37,228 bases of DNA from Tidjanibacter sp. (GCA_017648105.1 JAGCJH010000038.1:1-37228); one strand, 5' to 3'. Positions 1-8,691 are shown, counted from the first letter of the stretch. The notes: a model not told the origin generated them from the letters alone. A program made the numbers and translations.

Positions 1-7
1 AACAATA

Positions 8-685
8 ATGGAAGTTAAAAAGAATCCCAAAGTAGACCTCCAAAACCGCAAAGGTATCTTCTTGGAGATTGGTTTGATTTTCTCGCTCGCACTCTGCCTT
101 GTTGCATTCAGCGTAGGTCAGAGCAAAAAAGCAATCGAAATCATTGAAGTTACTGGTGCCGAGGTAGAGGTTGAGCTTATCGATGTAACCAAAACCGAGG
201 AGCCCAAACCCCAAGCACCTGTTAAGCAGGCTGTGAAACTCATCACCAACGCCATCAATGTCGTGAAAAATGACACCGTGATTGAGGAGGAGTTTGATTT
301 CCAGGACTTCACCGAGGACGAGATTATCGTGGAGGCTATCGAGGTTGAGGAGACTATCGAGGAGGAGCCCGTATTCGTGAAAGTAGAGGTTATGCCTTCG
401 TTTATGGGTGGCGACCTCAACACCTTCCGTGCGTGGTTCAGCGGCGAGTTCAAGATTCCTGCAATCGCTGCCGAGAACGGTATTCAGGGTAGGGTTGTTA
501 TGAAATTTGTGGTTGAGAAAGATGGTAGCATCGGTGGTATCGAGTTCCTCCAATCGCCCGATAAGGTATATGAGGACGAGGCTCGCAGGGTGCTTATGAA
601 ATCGCCCCGCTGGACACCCGGTCGTCAGCGTGACCAGCTCGTGCGTGTATTCTACATCTTGCCTATCGACTGCCGTTTGCAGTAG
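8..685 (+). CDS. TonB-family energy transducer
   Basis: A 225-residue protein with the layout of Bacteroidota TonB proteins. A short basic N-terminus is followed by one membrane segment at about residues 18-36. An acidic, valine- and glutamate-rich periplasmic spacer with few prolines runs from about 45 to 125. The C-terminal TonB domain, about 130-225, includes the features F-x-G-G-D near 132, a G-R-V-V-M-K-F-x-V strand, and a P-R-W-x-P-G-R motif before the last strand. Such proteins pass proton-motive energy from ExbB/ExbD to outer-membrane TonB-dependent receptors. No exbBD lies in view, but they could lie upstream because the window starts seven bases before this ATG. A strong terminator follows, so it is probably the last gene of its unit. 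The receptor partner cannot be told. Confidence 0.9.
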   Translation: MEVKKNPKVDLQNRKGIFLEIGLIFSLALCLVAFSVGQSKKAIEIIEVTGAEVEVELIDVTKTEEPKPQAPVKQAVKLITNAINVVKNDTVIEEEFDFQDFTEDEIIVEAIEVEETIEEEPVFVKVEVMPSFMGGDLNTFRAWFSGEFKIPAIAAENGIQGRVVMKFVVEKDGSIGGIEFLQSPDKVYEDEARRVLMKSPRWTPGRQRDQLVRVFYILPIDCRLQ

Positions 686-724
686 TCTTTGGGGAGCAAC
701 ACTTACGGATAATACAAAAACACT

Positions 725-757
725 GGGGACTTGCTTTTTTCGAGTCCCCTTTTTTTA
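725..757 (+). terminator. Intrinsic terminator after the TonB gene
   Basis: An inverted repeat GGGGACT (725-731) / AGTCCCC (743-749) is followed directly by seven T residues (750-756). It lies 40 bases after the TonB stop codon and before hflX. Confidence 0.85.
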
Positions 758-815
758 GAACACTTTTGCCACCAAGAGCCCCACAAAAATCGGGGAGTTG
801 TGGCGATGACACCCA

Positions 816-2024
816 ATGGCAACACAGGACAACAATACACCAACTATCAACCGTGAGTACGAGAGGGCAGTTCTCGTAGCGGTGTGCCGTGACCGCCAAC
901 CTATGGCGCAGGTGGAGGAGTACCTCGACGAGCTCGAATTTCTCGCCGAGACCGCCAATATCGTGACTGAGCACCGCTTCGTTCAGAAACTCCCCACGCC
1001 CGATAGTCGCTACTTTGTGGGACCCGGTAAATTGGAGGAGATTCGTGATTGGTGTGAGGAGCACGAGGTCGATGTGATTATCTTCGACGACGAGCTCTCC
1101 CCTTCGCAGACCCGCAACATCGAGAAGGCTGTGGGCAAGCGCATCTCCGACCGCACAAGGCTCATCCTCGACATCTTCGTACAGAGGGCACGCACTGCAT
1201 ACGCAAAGACGCAGGTTAAACTTGCGCAGTATGAGTATATGCTCCCCCGCCTGACGGGTATGTGGACACACTTGGAGCGCCAGCGTGGTGGTACGGGTAC
1301 TCGTGGTGGCTCGGGTGAGAGAGAGATTGAGACCGACCGAAGGGTTGTGCGCAACAACATCTCCAAACTCAAAGAGGAGCTCAAAAAGATTGACCGCCAG
1401 ATGGCTGTGCAGAGGAGCAATAGGGGCTCGATGGTGAGGGTTGCGCTCGTAGGCTACACCAATGTGGGCAAATCGACGCTTATGAACCTCATCAGTAAGA
1501 GTGATGTTTTTGCCGAGAATAAACTTTTTGCAACGCTCGACACGACCGTTAGGAAGGTTGTTTTCGACAACCTACCCTTCTTGATGTCGGACACCGTAGG
1601 TTTCATTCGCAAGTTGCCCCACCAGCTCGTCGAGGCGTTCAAATCGACGCTCGATGAGGTTAGGGAGGCGGACCTGCTGATTCACGTTGTGGATATCTCC
1701 CACCCCGCATTTGAGGATCAGCTCAATGTTGTAAAGCAGACCCTTGCGGAGATTGGCGCCAGCGACAAGCCCGTCTATCTGGTATTCAATAAGATTGACG
1801 CCTATACTTGGACACCCAAGGAGGAGGACGACCTCACGCCTGCAACCAAGGAGAACATCTCGCTCGAAGAGTTGCAGCGTAGCTGGATTGCAAAGGCAAA
1901 CACCCCTTGCATCTTCCTCTCGGCAATCAACAAGACCAACATCGACAAGTTCCGCACCGACCTTTATGGTATGGTTAGGGAGATACACGCTGGTCGCTAC
2001 CCCTTCAATAACTTCCTCTATTAG
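816..2024 (+). CDS. hflX: GTPase HflX
   Basis: A 402-residue HflX-family GTPase, of normal family length. The N-terminal HflX domain (about 15-200) holds the glycine-rich linker R-G-G-T-G-T-R-G-G-S-G-E. The GTPase domain follows: P-loop G-Y-T-N-V-G-K-S-T at about 212-220, switch II D-T-V-G-F at about 258, and the guanine-specificity motif N-K-I-D at about 324. HflX binds the 50S subunit and splits stalled or hibernating ribosomes after stress. The start at 816 is chosen because homology runs from the first residues and the nearby ATG at 806 is out of frame. It stands between the TonB terminator and upp, 37 bases before upp, so the two may be cotranscribed. Confidence 0.95.
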   Translation: MATQDNNTPTINREYERAVLVAVCRDRQPMAQVEEYLDELEFLAETANIVTEHRFVQKLPTPDSRYFVGPGKLEEIRDWCEEHEVDVIIFDDELSPSQTRNIEKAVGKRISDRTRLILDIFVQRARTAYAKTQVKLAQYEYMLPRLTGMWTHLERQRGGTGTRGGSGEREIETDRRVVRNNISKLKEELKKIDRQMAVQRSNRGSMVRVALVGYTNVGKSTLMNLISKSDVFAENKLFATLDTTVRKVVFDNLPFLMSDTVGFIRKLPHQLVEAFKSTLDEVREADLLIHVVDISHPAFEDQLNVVKQTLAEIGASDKPVYLVFNKIDAYTWTPKEEDDLTPATKENISLEELQRSWIAKANTPCIFLSAINKTNIDKFRTDLYGMVREIHAGRYPFNNFLY

Positions 2025-2061
2025 AGTTGAAACAAATCACTAATTATATATAGATAAAGGT

Positions 2062-2715
2062 ATGGTACACATTCTTGACAAGGAGAACTCAGTTCTCAAC
2101 AAGTTTCTCGCAGAGATTCGTGATGTGAATATTCAGGGTGACAGTATGCGCTTCCGCCGCAACTTGGAGCGCATCGCTGAGATTTGCGCCTATGAGATCA
2201 GCCGCACACTCAACTACACACCCCAGATTGTAGAGACCCCACTTGGCGAGGCTCAGATTATGCTCTCCAACGATAAGATTGTACTCGCTACCGTATTGCG
2301 TGCAGGTCTTCCCTTCCACCACGGCTTCCTCAACTACTTCGATGGCGCACAGAACGCATTTGTTACCGCCTACCGCAAACACCACAAGGATGGCTCATTT
2401 GAGGTTAAGGTTGAGTATATCTCGTGCGGTGTTTTGGAGGGTAAAATCCTGATTCTCGTGGATCCTATGCTTGCTACTGGCACTTCGCTTGTCTATTCCT
2501 ACGAGGCACTCGTTGCCAAGGGTGGAAGCCCCAAGGAGTTGCACATTGTGTCGGTCATTGCCAGCGAGGCGGGCGTTGAATACTTGGAGAAAAACCTCCC
2601 CCACGACGCACACATCTGGTGCGCATCGGTCGATCCCGAACTCTCCGCCCAGAGCTACATCATCCCCGGCTTGGGCGATGCTGGTGACTTGGCATACGGC
2701 TCGAAACTGGACTAA
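2062..2715 (+). CDS. upp: Uracil phosphoribosyltransferase
   Basis: A 217-residue enzyme that makes UMP from uracil and PRPP in pyrimidine salvage, in the cytosol. The PRPP-binding loop is visible as V-D-P-M-L-A-T-G-T-S at about 132-141. The uracil-binding C-terminal signature is I-P-G-L-G-D-A-G-D near residues 202-210. The substrate-contacting R-A-G-L stretch is at about 81-84. Length and motif order match bacterial Upp. It is followed within 20 bases by a strong terminator, so transcription from the hflX side ends here. Confidence 0.96.
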   Translation: MVHILDKENSVLNKFLAEIRDVNIQGDSMRFRRNLERIAEICAYEISRTLNYTPQIVETPLGEAQIMLSNDKIVLATVLRAGLPFHHGFLNYFDGAQNAFVTAYRKHHKDGSFEVKVEYISCGVLEGKILILVDPMLATGTSLVYSYEALVAKGGSPKELHIVSVIASEAGVEYLEKNLPHDAHIWCASVDPELSAQSYIIPGLGDAGDLAYGSKLD

Positions 2716-2734
2716 TTGGAAATTTAGAATTTAG

Positions 2735-2764
2735 GTGCGACCTCGTTGGGGTCGCACTTTTTTT
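2735..2764 (+). terminator. Intrinsic terminator after upp
   Basis: GTGCGACC (2735-2742) pairs with GGTCGCAC (2750-2757) and is followed by a run of seven T (2758-2764), 20 bases behind the upp stop codon. Confidence 0.92.
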
Positions 2765-2994
2765 ATCCCCCCCCCAACAAAAGAGAACACAACAAGGGGT
2801 TGGGTATTAAAAAAGATACCCAAGAGGGGAATTGAGAATTGAGAATTGAGAATTTCCTTGATATTCTCGGTATTAGAAAAGATACCCACCAACAAAAACT
2901 CCCTCTCCTAAGTTAGGAGAGGGTGCCCAACGGGCGGGTGAGGTTTGTCAAACGAGCATAAATGGCAGCCCCCAACCTCTCGATACCCGTGTAC
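2765..2994. repeat. Non-coding repeat-rich intergenic stretch
   Basis: No gene is seen between the upp terminator and the pgk terminator. The stretch holds a run of nine C (2767-2775), two similar blocks GGTATTA-RAAAAGATACCCA (about 2803-2822 and 2868-2888), and 3.7 tandem copies of a GAATTGA heptamer (2829-2855). A perfect 10-bp palindrome CCCTCTCCTA / TAGGAGAGGG lies at 2901-2923, followed by a small GCCC-AAC-GGGC hairpin. Palindromes of this form recur in Bacteroidota intergenic DNA. No function can be assigned. Confidence 0.7.
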
Positions 2995-3043
2995 AAAAAA
3001 CTCCCCCGCACTTTACTGTGATGTAAATGCGGGGGAGTTTTTA
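2995..3043. terminator. Bidirectional terminator, serving pgk on the minus strand
   Basis: CTCCCCCGCA (3001-3010) pairs with TGCGGGGGAG (3028-3037). It has A residues on the left (2995-3000) and T residues on the right (3038-3042), so it gives a U tract on either strand. It lies 26 bases beyond the pgk stop codon on the minus strand. Confidence 0.9.
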
Positions 3044-3068
3044 TTGCGTAACGCAGCTGTCGTTTGCG

Positions 3069-4334
3069 CTATGCGTTTTTGATTGCAGCCACACCAGGAA
3101 GCTCTTTGCCCTCGATAAATTCGAGGAGTGCGCCACCACCGGTAGATACATAGCTTACCTTGTCTGCCAAGCCAAACTTGTTGATGCAAGCAACGCTATC
3201 GCCACCACCGATGAGTGAATAAGCACCCTTAGTCTGGGTTGCCTCTGCGATAGCCTCTGCAACTGCACGGGAACCGGTCGAGAACTTCTCAATCTCGAAC
3301 ACACCTACGGGACCATTCCAAAGGATAGTCTTGCAATCCAAAATCTCCTCACGGAAAAGTTTTTTACCCTCCGAAGCGATATCCACGCCTTCCCAAGCAT
3401 CCTCAATATCATTTGCGGGTGCCTCTTTGGTGTTTGCGTCGTTGGAGAAGTCATCTGCAACGAGTGCGTCGGGCGACATTACAAACTTGATGCCACGCTC
3501 CTCTGCTTTCTTCAAGATGCCAAGGGCAGTCTCAAACATATCGGGCTCGCAGATAGACTTACCTACCTTGCCACCGAGAGCAGCCGAGAAGGTGTAGGTC
3601 ATACCACCACCGATGATAATCTTATCGCATTTCTCCATCAAGGTCTCGATAATCGAGATTTTGGTCGAAACTTTCGAGCCACCAACGATAGCCACAAAGG
3701 GACGCTGGGGGTTCTCCATAACGCTCTCAATAGCCTTCAACTCGCCCTCCATAACATAGCCAAACATCTTGTCGTTGGGGAAGTAGTCTGCGATAAGTGC
3801 GGTCGAAGCGTGCGCACGGTGAGCAGTACCGAATGCATCGTTGATGTAGCAGTCTGCATAGGAAGCGAGTTTCTTAACAAACTCTTTCTGGCTCTCCTTA
3901 ACAGCTTTCTTTGCCTCTTTCTTCTCCTCGTCGGTTGCATCCTCTGCAAGACCACGGGGTTTGCCCTCCTCCTCTGCATAGAAGCGAAGGTTCTCCAAGA
4001 GGAGCACCTCACCGGGTTTGAGAGCAGCAGCCATCTCGGCAGCCTTCTCACCCATACAGTCGCCTGCGAAGAGCACCTTCACACCGAGGCGAGCCTCCAC
4101 TGTGGAGATGATGTGCGAGAGGGAGTATTTCTCGTCGTTATTTTTCTTGGGACGACCGAGGTGCGACATAAGGATTACGCTACCGCCACCTGCCAAAACT
4201 TTCTTGATGGTGGGGATTGCGGCACGGATACGGGTGTCGTCGGTCACATTGAACTCTTTGTCGAGAGGCACATTGAAATCTACACGAATAATCGCGCGTT
4301 TGCCCTCAAATTTGTAAGTGTCGATTGTCTGCAT
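3069..4334 (-). CDS. pgk: Phosphoglycerate kinase
   Basis: A 421-residue glycolytic kinase that interconverts 1,3-bisphosphoglycerate plus ADP and 3-phosphoglycerate plus ATP. The PGK signature R-V-D-F-N-V-P at about residues 17-23 is clear, with the substrate-binding S-H-L-G-R-P at about 58-63. The nucleotide region is visible as W-N-G-P-V-G-V-F-E and G-G-G-D-S near the C-terminus. An A/K/E-rich insert at about 125-150 extends the N-terminal domain slightly. It is a single-gene unit: it has its own -7 element upstream (4382-4389) and a bidirectional terminator downstream. The ATG at 4334 is the family start. Confidence 0.97.
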   Translation of the reverse strand: MQTIDTYKFEGKRAIIRVDFNVPLDKEFNVTDDTRIRAAIPTIKKVLAGGGSVILMSHLGRPKKNNDEKYSLSHIISTVEARLGVKVLFAGDCMGEKAAEMAAALKPGEVLLLENLRFYAEEEGKPRGLAEDATDEEKKEAKKAVKESQKEFVKKLASYADCYINDAFGTAHRAHASTALIADYFPNDKMFGYVMEGELKAIESVMENPQRPFVAIVGGSKVSTKISIIETLMEKCDKIIIGGGMTYTFSAALGGKVGKSICEPDMFETALGILKKAEERGIKFVMSPDALVADDFSNDANTKEAPANDIEDAWEGVDIASEGKKLFREEILDCKTILWNGPVGVFEIEKFSTGSRAVAEAIAEATQTKGAYSLIGGGDSVACINKFGLADKVSYVSTGGGALLEFIEGKELPGVAAIKNA

Positions 4335-4381
4335 AATAATCTATTATTGAGTGTTTTTCGTTGTTTCGCTCTTTGGAGCGA

Positions 4382-4389
4382 CAAAGATA
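4382..4389 (-). promoter_or_regulatory. Putative -7 box for pgk
   Basis: Reads TATCTTTG on the minus strand, a perfect match to the Bacteroidota TAnnTTTG -7 element, 48 bases before the pgk ATG. No clear -33 TTTG is seen at the usual 19-20 base spacing, because the upstream DNA is the heptamer repeat at 4397-4430. Confidence 0.6.
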
Positions 4390-4396
4390 CAATTTT

Positions 4397-4430
4397 GAAT
4401 TGAGAATTAAAAATTGAGAATTGAGAATTT
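4397..4430. repeat. Heptamer tandem repeat (GAATTGA)
   Basis: Repeated GAATTGA units with one A-rich variant, in the divergent pgk-kbl intergenic region. The motif is the same as at 2829-2855 and related to the one at 8671-8691. Confidence 0.7.
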
Positions 4431-4519
4431 AAGCGGTTGTTTTGGTGCTAAAATGCTCTATGTTTTAGTGTTGGGGCAAAAAAATCGGATTTTGGGTGTC
4501 AGATTTCAACTTTGTTTTC

Positions 4520-4527
4520 TATCTTTG
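4520..4527 (+). promoter_or_regulatory. Putative -7 box for the kbl unit
   Basis: TATCTTTG matches the Bacteroidota -7 consensus and lies 40 bases before the kbl ATG. A TTTG at 4491-4494 is 25 bases upstream, longer than the usual spacer, so the -33 element is uncertain. Confidence 0.6.
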
Positions 4528-4567
4528 TAACAAATTGTAATCAAACAAACCTAAATTAACAACAACT

Positions 4568-5755
4568 ATGTACGGCAAAATCAAAGAACATCTCCAAAAA
4601 GAACTCGCCGACATCCGTGAGGCAGGTCTTTACAAAGTAGAGCGCATCATCACTTCGCCCCAGAAGGCAGCCATTGAGGTAGGTGGCAAAGAGGTACTCA
4701 ACTTCTGTGCAAACAACTACCTCGGTCTGTCGGACAACCCACGCCTCATCGAGGCTGCCAAGAAGGCTCTCGACGATAGGGGCTTCGGTATGTCTTCGGT
4801 AAGGTTCATCTGCGGCTGTCAGGATATGCACAAAGAGCTCGAAAAGGCTATTGCAGACTACTTCGGCACCGAGGACACCATCCTCTATGCTGCTTGTTTC
4901 GATGCCAATGGTGGTGTATTTGAGCCTCTTTTCACCGAGCAGGACGCAATCATCAGCGACTCGCTCAACCACGCATCCATCATTGATGGCGTAAGGCTTT
5001 GCAAGGCTGTTCGTTACCGCTACGCCAATGCCGATATGGAGGAGCTCGAAAATTGCCTCAAACTCGCACAGGCTCAGCGCTTCCGCATCATCGTGACCGA
5101 CGGTGTCTTCTCGATGGATGGTAATGTGGCAAAAATGGATGAGATTCTTGCCCTTGCAAACAAATATGATGCCCTCGTGATGGTCGATGAGTGCCACTCG
5201 GCAGGTGTTGTGGGTGCTACTGGTCGTGGTGTGACCGAGCTCTACAACTGTCGTGGCGAGGTGGATATCATCACTGGTACGCTCGGCAAGGCGTTTGGTG
5301 GTGCTGTGGGTGGTTTCACAACTGGTCGTAAGGAGATTATCGAAATGCTCCGCCAGCGCTCACGCCCCTACCTCTTCTCCAACTCCGTACCCCCCGCAGT
5401 TGTGGGTGCAAGCATCGAGGTCTTCAAGATGCTCGCCGAGAGCAACGAGATTCACGACAAACTCGTGGAGAATGTGGAGTACTTCCGCACCAAGATGTTG
5501 GAGGCAGGCTTCGACATCAAGCCCACCCAGAGTGCAATCTGTGCTGTAATGCTCTACGACGCACCCCTTTCGCAGGTTATGGCTGCCAAACTTCTCGAAG
5601 AGGGTATCTATGTGACTGGTTTCTACTATCCCGTAGTTCCCAAAGGTCAGGCTCGCATCCGTGTACAGGTTTCGGCAGGTCACACTCGTGAGCACCTCGA
5701 CAAATGTATCGCAGCCTTCACCAAGATTGGTAAGGAGCTTGGTGTGCTCAAATAG
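4568..5755 (+). CDS. kbl: Glycine C-acetyltransferase (2-amino-3-ketobutyrate CoA ligase)
   Basis: A 395-residue PLP enzyme of the alpha-oxoamine synthase family. It cleaves 2-amino-3-ketobutyrate with CoA to glycine and acetyl-CoA in threonine catabolism. The N-terminal F-C-A-N-N-Y-L-G-L motif is at about residues 48-56, H-A-S at about 138, the D-E-C-H-S PLP-contact motif at about 208-212, and the Schiff-base lysine K241 in G-T-L-G-K-A-F-G-G. Length and N-terminus fit Kbl better than serine palmitoyltransferase or BioF. No threonine dehydrogenase gene is adjacent, so its partner must lie elsewhere. It begins a three-gene unit with an Lrp-type regulator 21 bases downstream. Confidence 0.93.
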   Translation: MYGKIKEHLQKELADIREAGLYKVERIITSPQKAAIEVGGKEVLNFCANNYLGLSDNPRLIEAAKKALDDRGFGMSSVRFICGCQDMHKELEKAIADYFGTEDTILYAACFDANGGVFEPLFTEQDAIISDSLNHASIIDGVRLCKAVRYRYANADMEELENCLKLAQAQRFRIIVTDGVFSMDGNVAKMDEILALANKYDALVMVDECHSAGVVGATGRGVTELYNCRGEVDIITGTLGKAFGGAVGGFTTGRKEIIEMLRQRSRPYLFSNSVPPAVVGASIEVFKMLAESNEIHDKLVENVEYFRTKMLEAGFDIKPTQSAICAVMLYDAPLSQVMAAKLLEEGIYVTGFYYPVVPKGQARIRVQVSAGHTREHLDKCIAAFTKIGKELGVLK

Positions 5756-5776
5756 TCACCCACTCCATCATTCGCT

Positions 5777-6256
5777 ATGGCAAAGGTTATCATAGACAAA
5801 ATAGACCGCAAGATTCTCCAACTGCTCGTGCGTAATGCCCGTATGCCCTTCTTGGAGATTGCAAGGGAGTGTGGTATCTCGGGTGCAGCAATCCACCAGA
5901 GGGTCAAGAAGCTCGATGAGCAGGGCGTCATCCTCGGGTCGAGATTGGTTGTAGATCCTCGCCTTGTGGGTTATGATGTGTGTGCCTTTGTGGGCATCAG
6001 GGTGCAAGAGCCCTCGCTCGAATCGGCAACCATCGACAACCTCAAACACATCCCTGAGGTTGTCGAGTGCCACTACATCACTGGCGAGCACAACCTCCTC
6101 ATCAAGATGTACTGCAAAGACAATGAGCACCTTATGCGCACCCTTGCGGAGAAGATTCGCAATATCCCGGGAGTCGTAGGCACCGAGACTTTCATCAGTC
6201 TTATGGAGCCCCTCTCGCGCCAAATAGATGTTAGCCACCTTGACGACGATGAGTAG
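5777..6256 (+). CDS. Lrp/AsnC-family transcriptional regulator
   Basis: A 159-residue regulator with an N-terminal winged helix-turn-helix (about residues 8-60). It opens with the family hallmark I-D-x-x-D-R-K-I-L-x-L-L and carries G-I-S-G-A-A-I-H-Q-R as the recognition region. The C-terminal ligand-binding and oligomerisation (RAM) domain spans about 70-150. Lrp-family proteins sense amino acids or related metabolites. Its place 21 bases after kbl suggests that it controls this unit or threonine/glycine metabolism. This is an inference: no operator was identified. Its last codons overlap the queD start by 8 bases. Confidence 0.93.
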   Translation: MAKVIIDKIDRKILQLLVRNARMPFLEIARECGISGAAIHQRVKKLDEQGVILGSRLVVDPRLVGYDVCAFVGIRVQEPSLESATIDNLKHIPEVVECHYITGEHNLLIKMYCKDNEHLMRTLAEKIRNIPGVVGTETFISLMEPLSRQIDVSHLDDDE

Positions 6257-6689
6257 CCTCCGACTGACAAAACTCTTCCGCCTCGAAATGGCGCACGCAC
6301 TTGTTGGTTACGACGGCTTGTGCAACCAAATTCACGGTCACTCCTACCGCTTTGAGGTGACTGTGGAGAGCGATGCGGTGCAAACCGAGGAGGGTGCGAA
6401 GATGGGTATGGCTCTCGACTTTGGCGAGATAAAGAGCGTTGTGGAGCGCACGGTGGTGGCTCAGTTTGACCACTCATTAACCCTGCGCAGGTGCGCCGAA
6501 ACGGAGGAGATTTTGAATGTTCTCTGCCGTCACTTTGAGCGCATCAACGCTGTCGAGTGGCAACCCACTTGCGAGAACTTGCTTGCCCACTTTGCTGGGC
6601 TCATAGCTCCCCACCTCCCCGAAGGTGTCCGACTCTACTCCCTCCGCCTCCACGAAACGGAGCACAACTGTGCCGAGTTGGTGTTGTAG
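6249..6689 (+). CDS. queD: 6-carboxytetrahydropterin synthase QueD-like
   Basis: A 146-residue member of the 6-pyruvoyl-tetrahydropterin synthase fold, which makes 6-carboxy-tetrahydropterin for queuosine and 7-deazaguanine synthesis. Zinc ligands are visible as H in M-A-H-A near residue 16 and H-G-H (I-H-G-H-S-Y) near residues 28-30. Other family marks are M-A-L-D-F-G near 57 and F-D-H-S-L near 76, plus a C-terminal E-T near 137. The start at 6249 (ATG within GATGAG) is chosen over a longer reading from 6228 because homology begins at L-T-K-L-F-R-L and the resulting 8-base overlap with the Lrp gene implies coupled translation. queC and queE are not in view. Confidence 0.88.
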   Translation: MSSLRLTKLFRLEMAHALVGYDGLCNQIHGHSYRFEVTVESDAVQTEEGAKMGMALDFGEIKSVVERTVVAQFDHSLTLRRCAETEEILNVLCRHFERINAVEWQPTCENLLAHFAGLIAPHLPEGVRLYSLRLHETEHNCAELVL

Positions 6690-6707
6690 GCGTGATAAGG
6701 AGATACG

Positions 6708-6752
6708 AAAACGATAGTGGCGAGAAGCAAAACTTCTCGCCACTATCGTTTT
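6708..6752. terminator. Bidirectional terminator between queD and dxs
   Basis: A perfect 20-bp inverted repeat (6708-6727 with 6733-6752) has a five-base loop and begins and ends in AAAA/TTTT. It gives a hairpin plus U tract on both strands. It separates two converging genes. Confidence 0.93.
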
Positions 6753-6768
6753 ATCATTATTGACACTT

Positions 6769-8631
6769 TTAGAGGCTCTTGATTGCCGAGAGGATACCCT
6801 CCGCATCGTAGCCACATCGCTCTTTGAGCTGACTCACAGAGCCGTGCTCCACAAATTCGTCATCAATACCGAGGCGAACAATCTTGGGCGAGTAGCCATT
6901 GTCGAGCATCCAGTCTGCCACAGCGCCACCCACGCCACCATTGAGCACGCCATCTTCAACGGTCACAACCCTCTGGAAGTTATCTGCCACATAGCGGAGC
7001 ATCTCTTCATCGAGAGGTTTAGCCCAGCGGAGGTCGATATGGCACACCGAGATACCCTCCTTCGCAGCCATCTCTGCCGCCACCGCACCATCTTTGGCGG
7101 TATGACCGAGCGTAAGCAGGGCGACATCCCCACCCTCACGCAAAATCTCAGCCTTACCCTCCGAAAGCACCTTCATAGCACCCTCGTCTACGCCCGCCGC
7201 ACGACCTCGTGGGTAGCGGATAACATAGGGACCCTCGCCCTTGTAGGCGGTGTACATCGCATCCCTCAACTCCTGCTCGTTGCGGGGCGCAAGGATGCGG
7301 AGGTTGGGTATGGGGCGCATATAGGCGATATCGAACTCGCCGTGGTGTGTTGCGCCGTCCTCACCCACAATACCTGCCCTGTCGAGGCAGAAGACAACTT
7401 TGAGATTTTGGAGCGCAACATCGTGAATTACATTGTCGTATGCCCTCTGCATAAATGAGGAGTAGATGGCACAGAAGGGCACCATACCACCTGCCGCCAA
7501 ACCCGCAGAGAAGGTAACAGCGTGTCCCTCGGCAATACCCACATCAAACACCCTTTCGGGCATCTCGGCTTGGAGAATGTTCATCGACGAACCCGTAGCC
7601 ATTGCGGGGGTTACGCCCACAACCCTCCTGTCGCCCTTTGCCAACTCCAAGAGCGCACGACCAAAGACATACTGGTACTTGGCAGCACCTCCACCCGAAG
7701 GCACCCTCTCACCCGTTGCGGGATTGAACCTACCCGGGGAGTGCCAAACTGCCGGGTCGCCCTCCTCGGCGGGCTTATAGCCCTTACCCTTGATGGTCAT
7801 TGCGTGGAGGAGCTTGGGACCCTCTATGTTTTTCAGCGCACGGAGTGTCCTCACGAGCACCTGCACATCGTGACCATCAGTGGGTCCGAAGTAGCGGAAG
7901 TTCATACTCTCAAAGAGGTTGCTCTGGCGCAGAATGCCTCGCTTAATGGCGTGAGCACCCACCTGCAAGAGCGAGCGCAAGCGTGGCGCAAACCTCAGAC
8001 CACCCCACACTCTGCGCTTCATAGCGTTATACTTATGTGAGGATGTGATGCGTAGCATATGCTTGCGGAGCGCACCCACATTGGTGTCGATACTCTGACG
8101 GTTATCGTTGAGTATCACGAGGATATTAGCCTTCGACGCACCTGCATTGTTAAGACCCTCAAAAGCCAGACCACCTGTCATTGCGCCGTCGCCAATCACA
8201 GCTATAACACTCTCGCCCGAGCCCTTCATTGCCGCCGCCTCCGCAAGACCATAGGCTGCCGAGATGGATACCGACGAGTGACCCGCACCAAACGAATCGC
8301 CCTCCTCCATACGGGGGAAGCCCGCAATTCCACCCAGCGTACGCTGTATGGCGAGCGCCTCCTTGCGACCCGTGATAATCTTGTGGGCGTATGCCTGATG
8401 ACCCACATCCCACACAACCTTATCGGTGGGGAAGTCGAAGACATAGTGAATAGCCACAGCAATCTCCACCGCACCGAGGCTTGACGAGAGGTGCCCGGGA
8501 TTTTCGGCACAGGTGCGCACAATCCAATCTCTCACCTCCTCACAATAGGTGGGGAGTGCCGAGAGAGGGAGCGCCTTCAAGTCGGCTGGCGAAGTGACGC
8601 TATCGAGGTATTTGTATTCGCTATTTTTCAC
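6769..8631 (-). CDS. dxs: 1-deoxy-D-xylulose-5-phosphate synthase
   Basis: A 620-residue thiamine-diphosphate enzyme that joins pyruvate and glyceraldehyde 3-phosphate, the first step of the MEP isoprenoid pathway. The TPP motif G-D-G-A-M-T-G-G with G-L-N-N-A-G follows at about residues 146-165. H-S-S-L-G near 47-53 contacts substrate. The transketolase pyrimidine-binding part carries D-R-A-G-I-V-G-E-D-G-x-T-H-H-G near 405-420, and R-Y-P-R-G is near 473. The initiation codon appears to be GTG, since no in-frame ATG precedes conserved sequence. It is a single-gene unit with a -7 box at 8654-8661. Confidence 0.96.
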   Translation of the reverse strand: MKNSEYKYLDSVTSPADLKALPLSALPTYCEEVRDWIVRTCAENPGHLSSSLGAVEIAVAIHYVFDFPTDKVVWDVGHQAYAHKIITGRKEALAIQRTLGGIAGFPRMEEGDSFGAGHSSVSISAAYGLAEAAAMKGSGESVIAVIGDGAMTGGLAFEGLNNAGASKANILVILNDNRQSIDTNVGALRKHMLRITSSHKYNAMKRRVWGGLRFAPRLRSLLQVGAHAIKRGILRQSNLFESMNFRYFGPTDGHDVQVLVRTLRALKNIEGPKLLHAMTIKGKGYKPAEEGDPAVWHSPGRFNPATGERVPSGGGAAKYQYVFGRALLELAKGDRRVVGVTPAMATGSSMNILQAEMPERVFDVGIAEGHAVTFSAGLAAGGMVPFCAIYSSFMQRAYDNVIHDVALQNLKVVFCLDRAGIVGEDGATHHGEFDIAYMRPIPNLRILAPRNEQELRDAMYTAYKGEGPYVIRYPRGRAAGVDEGAMKVLSEGKAEILREGGDVALLTLGHTAKDGAVAAEMAAKEGISVCHIDLRWAKPLDEEMLRYVADNFQRVVTVEDGVLNGGVGGAVADWMLDNGYSPKIVRLGIDDEFVEHGSVSQLKERCGYDAEGILSAIKSL

Positions 8632-8653
8632 TGCACATTTTGCTACAATAGTG

Positions 8654-8661
8654 CAAATATA
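8654..8661 (-). promoter_or_regulatory. Putative -7 box for dxs
   Basis: Reads TATATTTG on the minus strand, matching TAnnTTTG, 22 bases before the GTG start. The region where a -33 box would lie is the heptamer repeat at 8671-8691, and no clear TTTG is seen. Confidence 0.55.
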
Positions 8662-8670
8662 TCGATTAAA

Positions 8671-8691
8671 GTTGAAAATTGAAAGTTGAAA
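8671..8691. repeat. Heptamer tandem repeat (RTTGAAA x3)
   Basis: GTTGAAA, ATTGAAA, GTTGAAA in direct tandem within the divergent dxs-pyrH intergenic region. It shares the RTTGARA pattern with the repeats at 2829-2855 and 4397-4430. Confidence 0.65.

Noticed and set aside
2765..2994. Possible small RNA gene in the upp-pgk gap
   Set aside because: Hairpins are present but there is no promoter with both boxes, and the palindromes look like common intergenic repeats.
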